A stretch of DNA of 64,000 bases from Trujillonella humicola (GCF_046233715.1 NZ_JBJNRJ010000014.1:35872-99871); one strand, 5' to 3'. Positions 16,610 through 25,327 are shown, counted from the first letter of the stretch. The notes: generated from the letters alone by a model not told the origin. A program made the numbers and translations.

Positions 16610-17377
16610 TCAGCTGCGGCGGGCGACCTCGTCGGCCGGCACGACCAGCGTGAGGGCCGTCCCGCCGTCGTGCTCCACGTGCAGCCCGGCCCGCCGCAGC
16701 AGTGCCCGCAACCGGACCACGTCGGCCGGCTCGGCCGAGGTGGTGGACAGCAACCGCGCCACCCGGCCCTTGTGCGCCTTGTTGAAGTGGCTGACCACCG
16801 AGCGGGACCCGTCGGGACGCTCGCTGAGGACGTCGACGGTGACCGCGCCCGGTACCGGCGCCAGCGCCTGGTAGGACCCGCTGCGCAGGTCGACGATGAG
16901 CTCGCCGGACGCGGCCAGCACCGGGCCGAGGACCGGCTTCCACAGCGTGCGCAGGGTCGGCAGCCCGGGCAGCACCGTGCCGGCCGAGAGCCGGTAGGCG
17001 GGAATGGCGTCGGTGCCGCGGACCAGCCCGAACAGCGCGGAACCGACCGCGAGCCGGCGGTCGGCGCGGGCCCGCTGGGCACGGGTCAGCGACCGGACGT
17101 CGAGCGCGTCGTAGAGGACGCCGGTGTAGCGCTCGAGCGCGGGCAGCGTGGGCGCCGTCCGCAGGGCGCCGTTGCGGGCCGCCTCCGCTGCCTGCCGCTC
17201 CGACAGCCCGAGCACCTCGCGGGCCAGCACCGGGTCGGCGGCCAGGTCGACCAGCGCGTCGACCAGCCGCTCGCGCACCGGCGTCAGCTCGGGCGCCGCC
17301 AGCGCGGCCAGGTCGAGCGGGGCGCCGTCCCCGCCGGGGTGCTTGGTCTCCGACGGCGGCAGCAGTACGAGGACCAC
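16610..17377 (-). CDS. yaaA: YaaA-family peroxide-stress protein
   Basis: A 255-residue member of the YaaA (formerly DUF328) family. Recognisable blocks are the N-terminal VLLPPSETKHPGG, the central YTGVLYDALDVRSL, and SHFNKAHKGRVARLL near the C-terminus. In E. coli YaaA lowers free iron during peroxide stress and protects DNA and proteins; the fold binds nucleic acid. Length is as expected. The GTG at 17377 follows GGGGAGG. It is the downstream member of a same-strand group with the radical SAM and exonuclease III genes, which together look like a DNA-protection set. Gaps of about 86 and 28 bp separate them. Confidence 0.9.
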   Translation of the reverse strand: MVLVLLPPSETKHPGGDGAPLDLAALAAPELTPVRERLVDALVDLAADPVLAREVLGLSERQAAEAARNGALRTAPTLPALERYTGVLYDALDVRSLTRAQRARADRRLAVGSALFGLVRGTDAIPAYRLSAGTVLPGLPTLRTLWKPVLGPVLAASGELIVDLRSGSYQALAPVPGAVTVDVLSERPDGSRSVVSHFNKAHKGRVARLLSTTSAEPADVVRLRALLRRAGLHVEHDGGTALTLVVPADEVARRS

Positions 17378-17463
17378 GTCCTCCCCATCCTTCGCAAGCT
17401 CAGGGCGGACCCCTGGACGCGGCCTCTCACGCTACGTGACCACCGACGTGGCCACTCCGGTGG

Positions 17464-18555
17464 TCAGGTCCAGTAGAGGAGGCGGGCGCCGGGCAGCCGG
17501 GCGGGCAGTGCGCGCTCGAACCAGGTGCGCAGCTCGGCCATCGTGTCCTTCGGGTACACGTGCTTGACCGAGCCGTACTTCCCCCGCTTGGTGCTGCGCC
17601 GCTGCTCGTCCATCTCCAGCCGGGTCCGGGGGTACCAGTCGAGCAGCGTCGCCTTCGAGCCGGGCGTGAATCGGTGGGTGATGCACTCGACGGTGAGGTC
17701 GGCGCCGGCCGGCAGGACCTCCGCCACCGCGTCGAGCAGGGCGCCGTACTCCTCGCGCCAGCCCTCCACCGGCATGATCGGCGCGATGGTGAGCCCGACC
17801 GGGAACCCGGCCGCGGCCACCGCCGACAGGGCGTGCAGCCGGGCGGGCACCTTCGCCGTCGCGCCCTCGAAGCGGCGGTCGACCGTGGCCGCGTTGACCG
17901 AGAAGCGCAGCCGGGTGCGGCCGCCGTGGGGCAGGCCGAGCAGGCCGGCCACGTCGTCGAACTTGGTGGTGGCGCGCAGCTGTACGGGGCCGGGCCACCG
18001 GTGGGTGCCGACGTGCTCGACCATCCGCGCCAGGCCGCCGGTCAGGTGCTCGATCGCGAGGGGGTCGGTGTAGCAGGAGGCCTCGAACGTCGTCCCCTCG
18101 GCGCCGCGGCCGGCGGTGCCGGAGGTGACGGCGCCGCGCCCGACGTACTCGTCGAGCCCCTCCAGGACCTCGTCGAGGTCGGCCCACACCCGGGTGATCG
18201 GGGGACCGGACAGGGAGCCGGCCAGGTAGCAGTACTGGCAGTGCGCCGGGCAGCCCTCGGCCAGGTCGAGCCGGAAGTCCGCCGACGGCGGGATGGGCTG
18301 CAGCTGGCGCTTGGACGGCGGGGGCACGACGAGGGCCAGCGTGTCCTTCGCGGCCATGAACGCGGCGCGGTCGTCGTCCCCGCGCAGGTTCGGCAGCCGG
18401 TCCCCGCGCAGCAGCTCGATCGCGTCGATGCCGGCCGCCTCGAGCCGCGCGAGGACGCGCTGCCCGTGCGGCCGCTCGGCGGCCGAGCGGGTGACGAGGA
18501 CCCGCCTGGGGGTCCAGAGTCGGGAGGGGGCGGGGGCGAGCACCGGCGCGGTCAT
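17464..18555 (-). CDS. Spore photoproduct lyase-like radical SAM protein
   Basis: A 363-residue radical SAM protein of the spore-photoproduct-lyase (SplB-like) family found also in non-sporulating actinobacteria. The 4Fe-4S motif CX3CX2C is C102, C106, C109 (GCPAHCQYCYLAG). The following blocks FEASCYTDPLAIEHLT, RLRFSVNA and IAPIMPVEGW are typical; the cysteine in EASCYTDP lies in the region of the lyase's proposed hydrogen donor, though equivalence is not proven. Classical members reverse the UV lesion spore photoproduct; the role in these relatives is untested. The ATG at 18555 is preferred, but a GTG at 18570 would add five residues. Neighbours are exonuclease III and YaaA. Confidence 0.88.
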   Translation of the reverse strand: MTAPVLAPAPSRLWTPRRVLVTRSAAERPHGQRVLARLEAAGIDAIELLRGDRLPNLRGDDDRAAFMAAKDTLALVVPPPSKRQLQPIPPSADFRLDLAEGCPAHCQYCYLAGSLSGPPITRVWADLDEVLEGLDEYVGRGAVTSGTAGRGAEGTTFEASCYTDPLAIEHLTGGLARMVEHVGTHRWPGPVQLRATTKFDDVAGLLGLPHGGRTRLRFSVNAATVDRRFEGATAKVPARLHALSAVAAAGFPVGLTIAPIMPVEGWREEYGALLDAVAEVLPAGADLTVECITHRFTPGSKATLLDWYPRTRLEMDEQRRSTKRGKYGSVKHVYPKDTMAELRTWFERALPARLPGARLLYWT

Positions 18556-18597
18556 CGACCGGTACAACACCGCGCGGGGCCCGGGCCGGCCCGCGGC

Positions 18598-19398
18598 TCA
18601 GGTGAGCTCGACCACCACCGGCGCGTGGTCGCTGGCGCCCTTGCCCTTGCGCTCCTCGCGGTCGATGCGCGCGCCCGACACCCGCCGGGCCAGCGCGGGG
18701 GAGCCGAGCACGAAGTCGATCCGCATGCCCTCGCGGCGGGGGAAGCGCAGCTGGGTGTAGTCCCAGTACGTGTAGACGCCGGGACCCGGGGTGTACGGCC
18801 GGACGACGTCGGCGTAGCCGGCCTCGACCACGGCCCGGAACGCCTCCCGCTCGGGCGGTGAGACGTGGGTGGAGGAGCTGAAGACCGACATGTCCCACAC
18901 GTCGTCGTCCTGCGGGGCGATGTTCCAGTCCCCGACCAGGGCGATCTGCGCGTCGGCGTCGTCGCCCAGCCAGCCACCGGCCGAGACGCGCAGCGCCTCC
19001 AGCCAGGCCAGCTTGTAGTCCAGGTGCGGGTCGCCCAGCTGGCGGCCGTTGGGCACGTACAGGCTCCAGACGCGCACCCCGCCGCAGGTGGCGCCCAGGG
19101 CCCGCGCCTCGGGCGCGGGGTCGACCCCCTCCTTGGCCGCCCACGACGGCATTCCGGGGAAGCCGACCTGCACGTCGGTCAGGCCCACCCGGGACAGGAC
19201 GGCGACGCCGTTCCACTGCGAGTGCCCCACGTGGGCGGTCTCGTAGCCGAGCTCGCGGAAGCGCTCCTCGGGGAACTGGTCGTCGCGGCACTTCGTCTCC
19301 TGGAGGGCCAGGACGTCGACGTCCGAGCGCTGCAGCCAGGCGACCACCCGGTCGACGCGGGAGCGGATCGAGTTGACGTTCCAGGTGGCCAGCCGCAC
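18598..19398 (-). CDS. xthA: Exodeoxyribonuclease III (AP endonuclease)
   Basis: A 266-residue enzyme of the ExoIII/AP-endonuclease family used in base-excision repair: it cuts 5' of abasic sites and removes blocked 3' ends. Active-site motifs are present: N7-equivalent in RLATWNVNSIRSR, E in LQETKCRDDQFP, GDWNIAPQDDDVWD, and the final SDHAPVVVEL with catalytic D-H. The GTG at 19398 begins the strand LATWNV directly and gives a normal length; longer starts would add a spurious N-terminus. It is divergent from the LCP gene and 27 bp upstream of the radical SAM gene. Assignment is firm. Confidence 0.95.
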   Translation of the reverse strand: MRLATWNVNSIRSRVDRVVAWLQRSDVDVLALQETKCRDDQFPEERFRELGYETAHVGHSQWNGVAVLSRVGLTDVQVGFPGMPSWAAKEGVDPAPEARALGATCGGVRVWSLYVPNGRQLGDPHLDYKLAWLEALRVSAGGWLGDDADAQIALVGDWNIAPQDDDVWDMSVFSSSTHVSPPEREAFRAVVEAGYADVVRPYTPGPGVYTYWDYTQLRFPRREGMRIDFVLGSPALARRVSGARIDREERKGKGASDHAPVVVELT

Positions 19399-19523
19399 GA
19401 CTGCCGAGCTTACGGAAGCCGACGGTGGGGGTAACCACACCGGGCCGGACGTCGGCAGGACCCCGGTGACCTCGACGGATGGGACCATGGCGGGATGAGC
19501 GACTGGCCCGTGGGAGCGCGTGG

Positions 19524-21134
19524 GTGACCGACGCCGACGACGCGACCCGACCGATCGGGTCCCCGCGAGCCGGGCTGCCGCCCGTTCCCGGCGCTCCCCG
19601 GTCGACGGGCCGCCGGGGCTCGACGTCCGCGACCGGCGCGGGGTCGCGGCGCCCCCGGCCCTTCGCCGCCGTCCTGGCCTGGACGGTCGCCAACACCGTC
19701 GTCCCCGGCACCGCCTTCCTGGCTGCCGGGCGGCGGCGCCTGGGTGCCGCGGTGCTCGCCGTCTTCCTGCTGCTCGTGGGCGCCGCTGCCTGGCTGGCGA
19801 CGCGGGGGCAGCGCACGGCGCTGCGGATCGCCGTGGACACCGTCCAGCTGCGCTGGCTGCTCGCCGGCGTCGTCGTCGTGGCGGTGCTGTGGGTGGCCGT
19901 GGTGGTGTTCGGCTACCGCACGCTGATGCCCCGCCCGGCCTCGCGCGGCCGGCACGCCGTCGGAGCACTGCTGGTCGCCGCGCTCGTCGCCGCGGTGGGC
20001 TACCCGGCCTACCTGGTCGGCCAGTTCGCCGTCGCGCAGACGGGGCTGATCGACGCGGTGTTCGCCGAGGACCGGCAGTCGGCGACCGTCGTCGACGAGC
20101 CCGACCCGTTCGGGGACCAGGAGCGGGTCAACGTCCTCCTCCTCGGCGGGGACGGCGGCGAGGGCCGCGACGGCGTGCGGACCGACACCGTCATCGTGGC
20201 CAGCATCGACACCGACACCGGGGACACGGTGCTGTTCAGCCTGCCCCGCAACCTCGAGGACCTGCCCTTCCCCGAGGACAGCCCGTTGCACGACGTCTAC
20301 CCCGACGGCTTCGACGCCGGCTCGGAGAGCGAGAGCCTGCTCAACGCGGTCTACCGCAACGGCCCGGCCGCCTACCCCGACATCCTCGGGCCGACCGACG
20401 ACCCGGGGGCGGACTTCCTCAAGCTCGGCGTCGGCGAGGCCCTGGGCCTGGACATCGACTACTACGTGCTGGTCAACCTGGACGGGTTCGCCCGGCTGGT
20501 CGACGCGCTCGGCGGCATCACCGTCAACGTCAACTACTACGTGCCGATCAACGGCGACCCGGGCACCGGAGAGCTGCCCGACGACTACATCGCGCCCGGA
20601 CCCGACCAGCACATGGACGGCCGGCGCGCCCTGGACTTCGCCCGCGGACGGTTCGGGCTGACCGACTACGACCGGATGGACCGGCAGCGCTGCACGATCG
20701 ACGCCATCATCGACGAGGCCGACCCGCTGACCCTGCTGCAGGACTACCAGGAGCTGGCCTCGGCGACCCGCGACATCGTGAGCACCGACATCCCGCGCTC
20801 CGCCCTGCAGGACTTCGTCGAGCTGGGCGACCGGGTCAAGGACGGCGAGGTGACCAGCGTCGTCTTCGACAACACCGTCATCGACCCCGCCTACCCCGAC
20901 TACGACGCGATGCGGCTGATCGTGCTCGCCGCGGTGTCGCCGCCGGCCGCGTCCCCGGGTTCGTCCGCACCGTCCACGCCGTCGACGCCGTCCACCCCCG
21001 CGGGCACGCCGCCGGCCGCCGGTGAGCAGCCGGCGGCCGAGCCGATCGCCGAGATCGGGAACGCCTGCGCCTACGACCCGGAGCAGGCCGCCGCAGCGGT
21101 GGCCGCCGGGGAACCCCCGAGCAAGGCCGGCTGA
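19524..21134 (+). CDS. LytR-CpsA-Psr (LCP) family cell-wall glycopolymer ligase
   Basis: A membrane protein of about 536 residues. A Pro/Arg-rich cytoplasmic tail is followed by about four hydrophobic segments (more than the usual single one), then the extracellular LCP domain from RVNVLLLGGDGGEGRDGVRTDTV to HMDGRRALDFARGRFG and YDRMDRQRCTIDAI. Conserved R and D residues of the catalytic pocket are in GVRTDTV, SLPRNL and DFARGRF. LCP enzymes transfer undecaprenyl-linked glycopolymers to peptidoglycan. A low-complexity Ser/Thr/Pro tail follows. The GTG at 19524 is preferred after GGGAGCG; an in-frame ATG at 19479 is possible. It is divergent from exonuclease III. Confidence 0.92.
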   Translation: MTDADDATRPIGSPRAGLPPVPGAPRSTGRRGSTSATGAGSRRPRPFAAVLAWTVANTVVPGTAFLAAGRRRLGAAVLAVFLLLVGAAAWLATRGQRTALRIAVDTVQLRWLLAGVVVVAVLWVAVVVFGYRTLMPRPASRGRHAVGALLVAALVAAVGYPAYLVGQFAVAQTGLIDAVFAEDRQSATVVDEPDPFGDQERVNVLLLGGDGGEGRDGVRTDTVIVASIDTDTGDTVLFSLPRNLEDLPFPEDSPLHDVYPDGFDAGSESESLLNAVYRNGPAAYPDILGPTDDPGADFLKLGVGEALGLDIDYYVLVNLDGFARLVDALGGITVNVNYYVPINGDPGTGELPDDYIAPGPDQHMDGRRALDFARGRFGLTDYDRMDRQRCTIDAIIDEADPLTLLQDYQELASATRDIVSTDIPRSALQDFVELGDRVKDGEVTSVVFDNTVIDPAYPDYDAMRLIVLAAVSPPAASPGSSAPSTPSTPSTPAGTPPAAGEQPAAEPIAEIGNACAYDPEQAAAAVAAGEPPSKAG

Positions 21135-21141
21135 CCGGCCC

Positions 21142-21528
21142 TCAGCCGACCTGCATGATCTGGATGAGGTTGCCGCAGGTGTCGTCGAGGACGGCGGTGG
21201 TGACCGGCCCCGTGCTGAGGGGCTCCTGGGTGAAGACGACGCCGAGCTCCTTGAGCCGCGCGGTCTCGGCGTGCACGTCGTCCACCGAGAACGCGTTGAA
21301 CGGGATGCCGTCGGCCACCAGGGCCTCGGTGAAGGGACGGACGGCGGGGTGGGCGTCGGGCTCGAGGACGATCTCCACGCCGTCGGGCTGCTCCGGGGAG
21401 ACGACCGTGAGCCAGCGGTGCTCGCCCATCGGGACGTCGTTCTTCTTCCGGAAGCCGAGCACGTCGGTGTAGAAGCGCAGTGCCTTCTCCTGGTCGTCGA
21501 CGAAGATGCTGGTCAGGCCGATCCGCAC
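21142..21528 (-). CDS. VOC family protein, glyoxalase-like
   Basis: A 128-residue VOC protein: N-terminal TSIFVDDQEKALRFYTDVLG and second module FNAFSVDDVHAETARLKELG, ending DTCGNLIQIMQ. This matches the extended group of glyoxalase-like proteins often paired with ArsR regulators. The GTG at 21528 follows GGAGGAACC and gives the standard length. It overlaps the end of the ArsR gene by 16 bp, so the two are co-transcribed and probably translationally coupled. It converges on the LCP gene with 7 bp between stops. Substrate unknown; a resistance or detoxification role is the usual guess for this pairing. Confidence 0.88.
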   Translation of the reverse strand: MRIGLTSIFVDDQEKALRFYTDVLGFRKKNDVPMGEHRWLTVVSPEQPDGVEIVLEPDAHPAVRPFTEALVADGIPFNAFSVDDVHAETARLKELGVVFTQEPLSTGPVTTAVLDDTCGNLIQIMQVG

Positions 21529-21836
21529 GGGGGTTCCTCCGAGGAGTCCGGGCCGGCCGGGGGGAGGGGCCAGCGCTCGACGATGGTGCGCAGCGGCGTC
21601 GTGTCGAGGTCGTGGAACCGGTACCGGCCCTCGCGGCGGCTGTGCACCAGGCCTGCGGCCTCGAGGACCTCCAGGTGCTGCGACACGGCCTGCCGCGACG
21701 AGCCCACCCCGTGCCGGGTCAGCAGCCGGGTGCACAGCTCGAACAGCGTCTGGCCGCTCCGCTCCTGCAGTTCGTCGAGGATCGCGCGCCGGGTGGGGTC
21801 CGCGAGGGCCCGGTACACGTCGTGCACGTCGCCCAC
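21513..21836 (-). CDS. ArsR/SmtB-family winged-helix regulator
   Basis: A 107-residue ArsR-type repressor with the core YRALADPTRRAILDELQERSGQ divided between helix 1 and 2, recognition helix GSSRQAVSQHLEVLEAAGL and wing VHSRREGRYRFHDLD. There is no metal-binding CxC motif, placing it with the non-metal ArsR group that commonly partners a VOC or START-domain protein. The GTG at 21836 starts the family N-terminus (MGDVHDVYRAL). The following VOC gene overlaps it. It likely represses its own operon. Confidence 0.9.
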   Translation of the reverse strand: MGDVHDVYRALADPTRRAILDELQERSGQTLFELCTRLLTRHGVGSSRQAVSQHLEVLEAAGLVHSRREGRYRFHDLDTTPLRTIVERWPLPPAGPDSSEEPPCGSA

Positions 21837-21880
21837 GACGAGACGATACGCAAGCAGCTACTTGCCTGACAAGGCCCCGG

Positions 21881-23047
21881 TCAGAACGGCGCGTCGGCGA
21901 ACCAGACCTCGTCGAGCTCCTCCTGGCTGTGCCCGTCCCAGTCCACCCGCAGGACGAAGAGCTCCAGCTCGGGGTCGTAGAAGGTGATGTAGCGCCAGGT
22001 GGCCGGGCCCGGCGGGCTCAGCACCAGGTCGCCCTCCGCGGCGCCGTCGCCGTAGGACCAGGTGGTCAGCGGCCCGCCGAAGCCGCGCGCGGCAGCCACC
22101 TCGGCGTCGCGGGCTCCGGCGTCGGCGAACTGGAGGACGCGCAGCTGGATCCCGTTGGGGTAGGCGCAGGTGACGACCGCCTGCGGGCCGTCCTGCGTGG
22201 CCCGGTCGCAGGTCGAGTCCTGCCACCCGGTGCCCCCGGGCTCGGCGGCGACGAGGTCGGGGAAGGTCTGCGCGATCTGGTAGGCCTCCTGCCACGGGCC
22301 CCGGGTGAAGAAGTCGAGGTCGATGGAGCTCGTGCTGCCCTCGCCGTCCTCGTCGACGGCGGTGAGCTCGTAGGTGTGCTCGCCGAGCGGGACGTCCGCG
22401 TCGAGGTACGGGCTCTCGGTCACGGCGTCGTCCAGCAGGGTGCCGTCGCGGGTGATCTCGTAGCGGTCCGCGCCGGTGACCGGCTCCCAGTCGAGGTAGA
22501 CGTCGGCGCCGTCGCTGCTCGCGCCGAACTCGGTGAGCGGGTCCAGGGGGGTGACGACGGGGTCGGCCGCGACGCGCTCGGAGCGGTCGCCGTCGTCGTC
22601 CAGGGCGGTGACGGCGTACCGGTGCTCGGTGCCGCCGGGTGCCTCGGCGTCGACGTACGTGGTCTCCCGGGTGGTGCCGAGCCGCTCGTCGCCGCGGTGC
22701 ACCTCGTACTCGGCTGCACCGTCGACGCCCCGCCAGCTGACGGTGACGCCCTCCTCGGCGTTGGCGGCCACCACGCCGGTCGGCGGGTCGACCGGGCGGG
22801 TCAGCAGGAACACCGTGACGCCGGCCGCGACCAGCACGGCCACGAGGGCGGCGCCCAGCGCCCACCACAGGCCCTTCCGGGACCGGCGCGGCGGCGGCCC
22901 GCCGGCGGGAGGACCCCAGGCGGGCTGCTGCGGGGCCCAGGACGGCGGGGGCACCGGCTGCTGGGCGCCCCACGAGGCCTGCTGCGGCTGCTGAGGGCCC
23001 CACCCGGGCTGCTGGCCCCAGCCGGGCTGACCGTACGGATCGCTCAT
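21881..23047 (-). CDS. Single-pass membrane protein with fibronectin type III-like domains
   Basis: A 388-residue protein with a Gln/Pro/Trp-rich cytoplasmic tail (1-55, repeated QQPxWGP units), one membrane helix at about 58-83 (WWALGAALVAVLVAAGVTVF) and an extracellular part. Two fibronectin type III-like repeats follow (about 86-165, PTGVVAANAEEGVTVSWRGV; and 168-255, GADVYLDWEPVTGADRYEI), then an unassigned C-terminal domain of about 130 residues with a cysteine pair (TCDRATQ, VTCAYPNG) likely to form a disulfide. The ATG at 23047 opens the tail. No catalytic residues are recognised. Similar architectures in actinobacteria are surface or serine/threonine-kinase-linked sensors, but function is unknown. 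Confidence 0.78.
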   Translation of the reverse strand: MSDPYGQPGWGQQPGWGPQQPQQASWGAQQPVPPPSWAPQQPAWGPPAGGPPPRRSRKGLWWALGAALVAVLVAAGVTVFLLTRPVDPPTGVVAANAEEGVTVSWRGVDGAAEYEVHRGDERLGTTRETTYVDAEAPGGTEHRYAVTALDDDGDRSERVAADPVVTPLDPLTEFGASSDGADVYLDWEPVTGADRYEITRDGTLLDDAVTESPYLDADVPLGEHTYELTAVDEDGEGSTSSIDLDFFTRGPWQEAYQIAQTFPDLVAAEPGGTGWQDSTCDRATQDGPQAVVTCAYPNGIQLRVLQFADAGARDAEVAAARGFGGPLTTWSYGDGAAEGDLVLSPPGPATWRYITFYDPELELFVLRVDWDGHSQEELDEVWFADAPF

Positions 23048-23206
23048 CGGGCCCCCTCGTGCGGTCGGCCGCGCGGCGCATCGCGGCCAGGTCCGGTCAC
23101 GCTACGTCACCGGGAGCGGCAGGGGAGCCCGCCCGGTTCCCGCCGTTACCGGTCTGAGACGCTGCTCCTCCGGGCCGCGACGGGCGGCCGGGGGAGGGAG
23201 GGGCAC

Positions 23207-23401
23207 GTGGCCCTGGACGCGGACCCCCGCCGGCAGCGGCTGGTCGGCCTCCTGCTGCTCGGCATCGCCGCCGTGCTGCTGCTCACCTCGGTCACCTGGT
23301 TCGCCAGCGGACAGCCCGTGGTCGGCGTCGCCCAGCTCGTCGTCGCCGCCCTGGGCGGAGCGCTCGGCGGCCTGTTCCTCCGCCGCTCGGGGCGGCCCTG
23401 A
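23207..23401 (+). CDS. Small two-helix membrane protein
   Basis: A 64-residue protein starting at GTG 23207 after a strong GGAGGGAGG ribosome site. Two hydrophobic segments are visible: LVGLLLLGIAAVLLLTSVTWF and VGVAQLVVAALGGALGGLFL, joined by a short loop and capped with arginines (RRSGRP) at the C-terminus, so both ends should be cytoplasmic. No family is recognised. Its stop codon is the first three bases of a 22-bp tandem repeat. It is divergent from the fibronectin-like gene. The strong ribosome site and codon bias support a real gene. Confidence 0.6.
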   Translation: MALDADPRRQRLVGLLLLGIAAVLLLTSVTWFASGQPVVGVAQLVVAALGGALGGLFLRRSGRP

Positions 23402-23450
23402 CCGGAGTGGCGGCCGGCCCTGACCGGAGTGGCGGCCGGCCGTGACCGGG
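23399..23450. repeat. 22-bp tandem repeat, 2.3 copies
   Basis: Units 23399-23420 and 23421-23442 differ only in the last base, and the start of a third (TGACCGGG) follows at 23443. Each unit begins TGACCGGAGTGGCGGCCGG. The first unit supplies the stop codon of the small membrane protein gene. Confidence 0.85.
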
Positions 23451-23493
23451 ACCACACTCCGGCGAGGGAGCACCCGGCGAGACGGAGGACGGC

Positions 23494-23694
23494 GTGAAGC
23501 TGAAGAAGCAGGACCTGCTCGAGACGCTGCGCACGGAGGGTGACAACGAGACCGCCGACAAGGTGGCGGCGCAGCTGCCCGACGAGATCGACACGGACGC
23601 CGACGCGGCCGCCCTCGAGTCGGTCGGGCTGGACCGCACGCAGCTGATGGCGAAGCTGGCCGGCGGGTCCTTCGGGTCGACGCTCAGCCCGTGA
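23494..23694 (+). CDS. Small acidic protein, paralogue of the one at 62355-62558
   Basis: A 66-residue acidic protein starting at GTG 23494, 7 bp after GGAGGAC. It has no signal peptide, membrane helix or known domain. It aligns along its length with the 67-residue protein at 62355-62558: both share an N-terminal helix ending LRT-x-GD, then LPD, an acidic segment, GLD and a closing AGG. Conservation between two copies 39 kb apart argues that both are real genes. The pattern suggests two or three short helices. Function unknown. The gene ends just before the assembly gap, so its downstream context is not reliable. Confidence 0.7.
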   Translation: MKLKKQDLLETLRTEGDNETADKVAAQLPDEIDTDADAAALESVGLDRTQLMAKLAGGSFGSTLSP

Positions 23695-23701
23695 CGTGCG
23701 G

Positions 23702-23965
<264 letters not shown>

Positions 23966-23970
23966 CGGCA

Positions 23971-25182
23971 TCAGCCGGCGAAGGGGCGCTCCCGGGCCAG
24001 TTCCTCCTTGGCGACGCCGCGGATGTGGACGGCGTCGGGCCCGTCGACGATCCGCAGCGTGCGTGCGCTGGCGTAGAAGCGGGCCAGGACCGTGTCGTCG
24101 CTGACGCCGGCGCCGCCGTGGACCTGGATGGCCCGGTCGATCACGTCGAGCGCGACCTTGGGGGCGGCCACCTTGATCGCGGAGATCTCGGTCTTCGCGC
24201 CCTTGGCCCCGTACTTGTCGATCAGGTCGGCGGTCTTGAGGACGTAGAGCCGGGCCTGGTCGATCTCGATCCGGGAGAGCGCGATCGCCTCCCGGACGGT
24301 GCCCTGGTCGGCCAGCGGACGGCCGAAGGCGACGCGGCTCTTGGTGCGCTCGACCATGAGGGCCAGGGCGCGCTCGGCCATGCCGATGGCGCGCATGCAG
24401 TGGTGGATCCGGCCGGGGCCGAGCCGGGCCTGGGCGATCATGAAACCGTCGCCCTCGCCGGCGAGGAGGTTGCTCACCGGCACGCGGACGTCGGTGAACC
24501 GCAGCTCGGAGTGCCCGTGCTGGTCCTGGTAGCCGAAGACCGGCAGGTGCCGGATGATCTCGAAGCCCGGGGTGTCGCGGGGGACCAGGACCATCGACTG
24601 CTGCCGGTGCGGCGGGCCGTCGGGGTCGGTCTTGCCCATGACGATGAAGATCTGGCAGCGCTCGTCGGCCGTTCCGGTGATCCACCACTTGCGGCCGTTG
24701 ATCACGTACTCGTCGCCGTCGCGGACGATCGAGGTCTGGATGTTGCGGGCGTCGGAGGAGGCGACGTCGGGCTCGGTCATCGCGAAGCCGGACCGGATCT
24801 CGCCCTCCAGCAGCGGCTCGAGCCACCGCGACTTCTGCTCGGGTGTGCCGAACAGCATGAGGGTCTCCATGTTGCCCGTGTCGGGCGCGCCCACGTTCAT
24901 CGCCTCGGGAGCGATGACCGGCGACCAGCCGGTGATCTCGGCGACGGAGGCGTACTCGAGGTTGCTCAGGCCGCCGACCTCGTGGTGGAAGAGGTTCCAC
25001 AGCCCGCGCTTGCGGGCCTCGGCCTTGAGCTCCTCGAGGACCGGCGGGTGCTCGTGGTTGTCGTGCCCGCGCTCGGCGCGCCAGGCGTCGTAGACGGGTT
25101 CGGCGGGGAACACGTGCTCGCGCATGAAGTCCCAGGCGCGGGCGCAGACGTCCTCGGCCTTGGCGGAGAGGGCGAAGTCCAT
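23971..25182 (-). CDS. Acyl-CoA dehydrogenase, ACAD10/11-like
   Basis: A 403-residue FAD enzyme that introduces a double bond into acyl-CoA in beta-oxidation. Family blocks: SGFAMTEPDVASSDARNIQT and RKWWITGTAD (FAD/substrate middle domain), RVAFGRPLADQGTVREAIA, and VHGGAGVSDDTVLARFYASA (C-terminal helical domain). The wording resembles the ACAD10/11 subgroup of medium/long-chain enzymes. The ATG at 25182 starts the conserved MDFALSAKAEDV helix; an upstream in-frame start at 25251 would add an unlikely extension. Its stop codon lies six bases from the artefactual poly-C, so the downstream neighbour is unknown but the gene itself looks complete. Confidence 0.92.
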   Translation of the reverse strand: MDFALSAKAEDVCARAWDFMREHVFPAEPVYDAWRAERGHDNHEHPPVLEELKAEARKRGLWNLFHHEVGGLSNLEYASVAEITGWSPVIAPEAMNVGAPDTGNMETLMLFGTPEQKSRWLEPLLEGEIRSGFAMTEPDVASSDARNIQTSIVRDGDEYVINGRKWWITGTADERCQIFIVMGKTDPDGPPHRQQSMVLVPRDTPGFEIIRHLPVFGYQDQHGHSELRFTDVRVPVSNLLAGEGDGFMIAQARLGPGRIHHCMRAIGMAERALALMVERTKSRVAFGRPLADQGTVREAIALSRIEIDQARLYVLKTADLIDKYGAKGAKTEISAIKVAAPKVALDVIDRAIQVHGGAGVSDDTVLARFYASARTLRIVDGPDAVHIRGVAKEELARERPFAG

Positions 25183-25254
25183 GAGCGGACCGTAGAGGCA
25201 GCCCGTCGCGACGGCGCGGCGGGGGTGGCCCGCGACACAGCCCGTCGACACGAC

Positions 25255-25289
25255 GGGGCCGGGGCCCTCCGAGGAGGGACCCGGCCCCG
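25255..25289. terminator. Hairpin terminator after the DUF4383 gene
   Basis: Arms 25255-25270 and 25274-25289 pair with one mismatch (GGGGCCGGGGCCCTCC against GGAGGGACCCGGCCCC) around a 3-nt loop. It lies 38 bp beyond the DUF4383 stop on the minus strand and before the acyl-CoA dehydrogenase start. Confidence 0.65.
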
Positions 25290-25327
25290 GGTGGGACCGC
25301 GCCGCGGCCGGCGGCGCGGTCGGTCGG

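Noticed and set aside
13943..17476. A 1,177-codon open frame on the plus strand
   Set aside because: It runs antisense to the phosphatase and YaaA genes, whose domains are clear; the frame is open only because of the high GC content and its protein has no recognisable features.
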